Shown here piece by piece: positions 62,932 to 64,000 of a DNA stretch of 64,000 bases. The number at the start of each line of letters is the position of its first letter. The stretch's first letter is position 1. The notes beneath the pieces were generated by a model. The model made no database searches. It saw only the letters and a program-made list of their open reading frames with translations, and was not told where the DNA came from. The stretch comes from CAWGOF01 sp963824225. GTDB lineage: Bacteria; Acidobacteriota; Polarisedimenticolia; Polarisedimenticolales; Polarisedimenticolaceae. The stretch is from positions 1,116,001-1,180,000 of the forward strand of contig CAWGOF010000003.1 of the NCBI GenBank assembly GCA_963824225.1, in the 5' to 3' direction. Both the position numbers and the translations under genes were made by a program.

Positions 62932-64000
62932 CTAGGAGCAGCCGCTCGTGGCCCCACAGTTGATGCACGCGTAGCACGCGCCGTTGCGGATCATGATCGT
63001 TCCGCACTCGTGGCACGGCGGCGCGTCGGCCTGGGCCACGAACACCGCGCGCTCGCGCGACGACAGGTCGGCCGGTGGATGGTCGGGCTCGATCTCGTTC
63101 CCGTTCGCCGCCGGGGCCTGGCGCACGGGCTGCTCGTCCTTGGGCAGGAAGCGCAGCGCGAGCCAGCGGAACACGTAGTCCAGGATCGACTTGGCGATCG
63201 GGATCTCGGGGTTGCCGGTGAACCCCGACGGCTCGAACCGCACGTGGGCGAACTTGTCCACGAGGAACCGCAGCTCGACCCCGTGCTGCAGCGCGAACGA
63301 GATCGCCGTCGCGAACGCGTCGGCGAAACCGGCGAGCGTCGAGCCGGCCTTACCCAGCGTGACGAAGATCTCTCCGGGCTTGCCGTCCTCGTACAGGCCG
63401 ACCGTGATGTACCCGTCGTGTCCGGCGACGGAGAACTTGTGCGTCACCGACTGTCGCGTGTCGGGCAGCTTGCGTCGGCGGGCCTGGGGCGCCACGGCGA
63501 CCGTCGGGGACCGGGTCGACCGCCTTCCCCTTGCCGGCCGACATCGGCTGCGTGCGCTTGCAGCCGTCCCGGTACACGGCGATCGCCTTGAGCCCGAGCC
63601 GCCAGGCCTCGACGTACGCCTTCTCGATCTCCTCGACCGTCGCGTCGCCGGGCATGTTCACGGTCTTCGAGATCGCGCCCGACAGGAACGGCTGGACGGC
63701 GGCCATCATCCGAATGTGGCCGGTGTAGTGGATCGAGCGCTCGCCGCCGGCGGGCCGGAACGCGCAGTCGAACACCGGCAGGTGCCGGGCCTCGAGCTCC
63801 GGGCAGCCCTCGATCGTGTCGTGCTCGTTGATGAAGTCGACGATCCGCTGGATCGTCCGCGTGCTCGTAGCCCAGCTTCGTGCAGCGCGAGCGGCACGCT
63901 CTGGTTGACGATCTTGAACACGCCGCCGCCGACGAGCTTCTTGTACTTGACCAGCGCGAGATCGGGCTCGATACCCGTCGTGTCGCAATCCATCATGAAC
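62932..64000 (-). pseudogene. nrdJ: B12-dependent ribonucleotide reductase, C-terminal part, frameshifted
   Basis: The C-terminal third of class II NrdJ; the rest lies beyond the right edge. MDCDTTGIEPDLALVKYKKL and VNQSVPLAL are in one frame, TIQRIVDFINEHDTIEGCPE to CKRTQPMS in another, and the TSCPD-type region with SVTHKFSVAGHDGYITVGLY and the zinc-type tail CHECGTIMIRNGACYACINC in a third. Three +1 shifts (about 63880, 63860 and 63507) join them; each fits one extra C before a G on the coding strand. Essential genes of this kind are not expected to be dead, so error is likely. It makes deoxynucleotides without oxygen dependence. Confidence 0.88.

Overview
The window is strongly GC-rich and gene-dense, with about 54 protein-coding genes and no rRNA, tRNA, transposase, prophage or CRISPR array that I can see. 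It reads as chromosome of a Gram-negative, aerobic-leaning bacterium: outer-membrane proteins with signal peptides, lipoproteins, a B12-dependent ribonucleotide reductase, several hybrid histidine kinases, Ser/Thr kinases paired with an ECF sigma factor, and large secreted Cys- and DxDxDG-rich proteins. That mix suggests a Myxococcota or other deltaproteobacterial-type lineage, probably environmental. This placement is inference; no phylogenetic marker is present that settles it.

Layout. 0-9.5 kb: anion transporter (SulP), polyphosphate kinase 2, a frameshift-riddled molybdopterin oxidoreductase (4.3-6.5 kb), HAD phosphatase, metallophosphoesterase and exopolyphosphatase, so polyphosphate synthesis and degradation lie close together. 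9.6-14.4 kb: envelope genes (DUF481 barrel, MscL), a HerA-type ATPase and a rhomboid protease. 14.5-23.6 kb: a block of exported proteins, led by two tandem 920-residue paralogues that end at a REPIN-like hairpin, then an M64-type peptidase homologue that has lost its catalytic glutamate. 23.7-32.7 kb: aldehyde dehydrogenase, glycine-zipper lipoprotein, a GAF redox enzyme beside a PAS/histidine-kinase/receiver hybrid, then thiC under a TPP riboswitch with a nucleotidyltransferase and a POT transporter downstream. 33.3-37.9 kb: a complete sulfate ABC importer (ATPase-binding protein-two permeases) whose ATPase carries two universal-stress-like domains. 37.9-43.6 kb: TatD nuclease, SRPBCC protein, radical SAM/B12 protein, response regulator, hybrid kinase, Nudix hydrolase. 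43.6-49.5 kb: a six-gene operon (cysteine desulfurase, xseA with a HARP-like N-terminal domain, xseB, dus, lipoprotein, M28 peptidase). 49.5-60.3 kb: signalling cluster (CHAT-TPR protein and a MopE-like secreted protein divergent from ECF sigma, Ser/Thr kinase, GT39, second kinase). 60.3-64 kb: a PemK-like toxin-antitoxin pair and a minus-strand unit nrdJ - zinc metallopeptidase - ATP-grasp ligase.

Two sequence-level patterns stand out. First, frameshifts are concentrated in two patches (4.91-5.74 kb and 61.6-63.9 kb). Every one is a +1 shift and every one can be explained by a single extra C placed just before a G. A systematic sequence error is the leading explanation, but it should be checked. 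Second, many genes at the head of transcription units lack a Shine-Dalgarno sequence and instead carry a TANNNT -10-like hexamer 6-9 bases before the start codon, the arrangement expected for leaderless mRNAs. Genes inside operons or with longer leaders carry normal GGAGG sites.
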